Assembly (NCBI RefSeq): GCF_019203965.1
Contig: NZ_CP076448.1
Span: 2,495,001-2,559,000, forward strand
Direction of reading: 5' to 3'
DNA length: 64,000 bases
Source of the DNA: Elioraea tepida
GTDB lineage: Bacteria > Pseudomonadota > Alphaproteobacteria > Acetobacterales > Acetobacteraceae
Under the pieces are notes generated by a model. It had not been told where the DNA came from and searched no databases. It saw nothing but the letters and a program-made list of their open reading frames with translations. Shown piece after piece: positions 63,957 through 64,000 of this stretch; position 1 is the stretch's first letter, and the number at the start of each line of letters is the position of its first letter. The position numbers and the translations under genes were made by a program.

Positions 63957-64000
63957 GTGGCGCGTATCGCCGGTGTGAACATCCCCACGAACAAGCGCGT
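63957..64000 (+). CDS. rpsM: 30S ribosomal protein S13 (first codons only)
   Basis: The window ends after 14 full codons reading VARIAGVNIPTNKR, the universal S13 N-terminus (normally MARIAGVNIP). The start is GTG 63957, preceded by AGGGAG at a suitable distance. rpsM beginning a new unit (rpsM-rpsK-rpoA-rplQ) after adk is the expected order. Confidence 0.9.
   Translation, partial: MARIAGVNIPTNKR

Overview
The window is a GC-rich, gene-dense bacterial chromosome segment. The order secE-nusG-rplKAJL-rpoBC-rpsL-rpsG-tuf-rpsJ...secY-adk-rpsM, an EipB-type periplasmic protein, a DinB with an N-terminal Cys4 motif and homospermidine synthase together point to an alphaproteobacterium. Acetobacteraceae (Roseomonas/Elioraea-like) is my best guess; this placement is inference, not a database result.

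Left part (1-34,200), metabolic and accessory genes: prpD and the start of prpC (2-methylcitrate cycle); a cyclic amidohydrolase paired with an N-carbamoyl-D-amino-acid hydrolase; homospermidine synthase; a DEAD-box helicase; an alpha/beta hydrolase. An insertion-sequence scar follows at about 8,930-11,700, with pieces of three IS families. After it come an HDAC-like deacetylase, TusA, a ROK sugar kinase, DinB, EipB, a GGDEF protein, AspRS, RNase D, a four-helix membrane protein of unknown function and a class III CoA-transferase. At 22.9-30.4 kb is a nitrile/amide-handling neighbourhood: a nitrile hydratase in which the beta N-terminal domain is fused to the alpha subunit through a His/Asp-rich linker, translationally coupled to an amidase and followed by a DUF2064 glycosyltransferase. 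Divergent from it are a Bug-type solute-binding protein, a cysteine hydrolase and a polysaccharide deacetylase, then a gamma-glutamyltransferase. A small trypsin-like protease and the tightly coupled trio rlmB / FAH-family hydratase / LOG-family protein close this part.

Right part (34,300-64,000), the information-processing superoperon: tRNA-Tyr, tRNA-Gly, tuf1, tRNA-Trp, secE, nusG, a metallophosphoesterase inserted between nusG and rplK, rplK-A-J-L, rpoB, rpoC, rpsL, rpsG, tuf2 (with no fusA between rpsG and tuf2), then the S10 and spc ribosomal-protein clusters through secY and adk, ending in the first codons of rpsM. Sigma70-like promoters are readable before tRNA-Tyr, rplK, rpsL and rpsM.

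The most unusual item is the fused nitrile hydratase (25,001-26,002). It carries the cysteine claw motif and the helical half of the beta subunit, but the C-terminal beta barrel is absent from this window. The two tuf genes are also notable: they differ at one base in the coding region, and in both the codon usage changes abruptly partway through.
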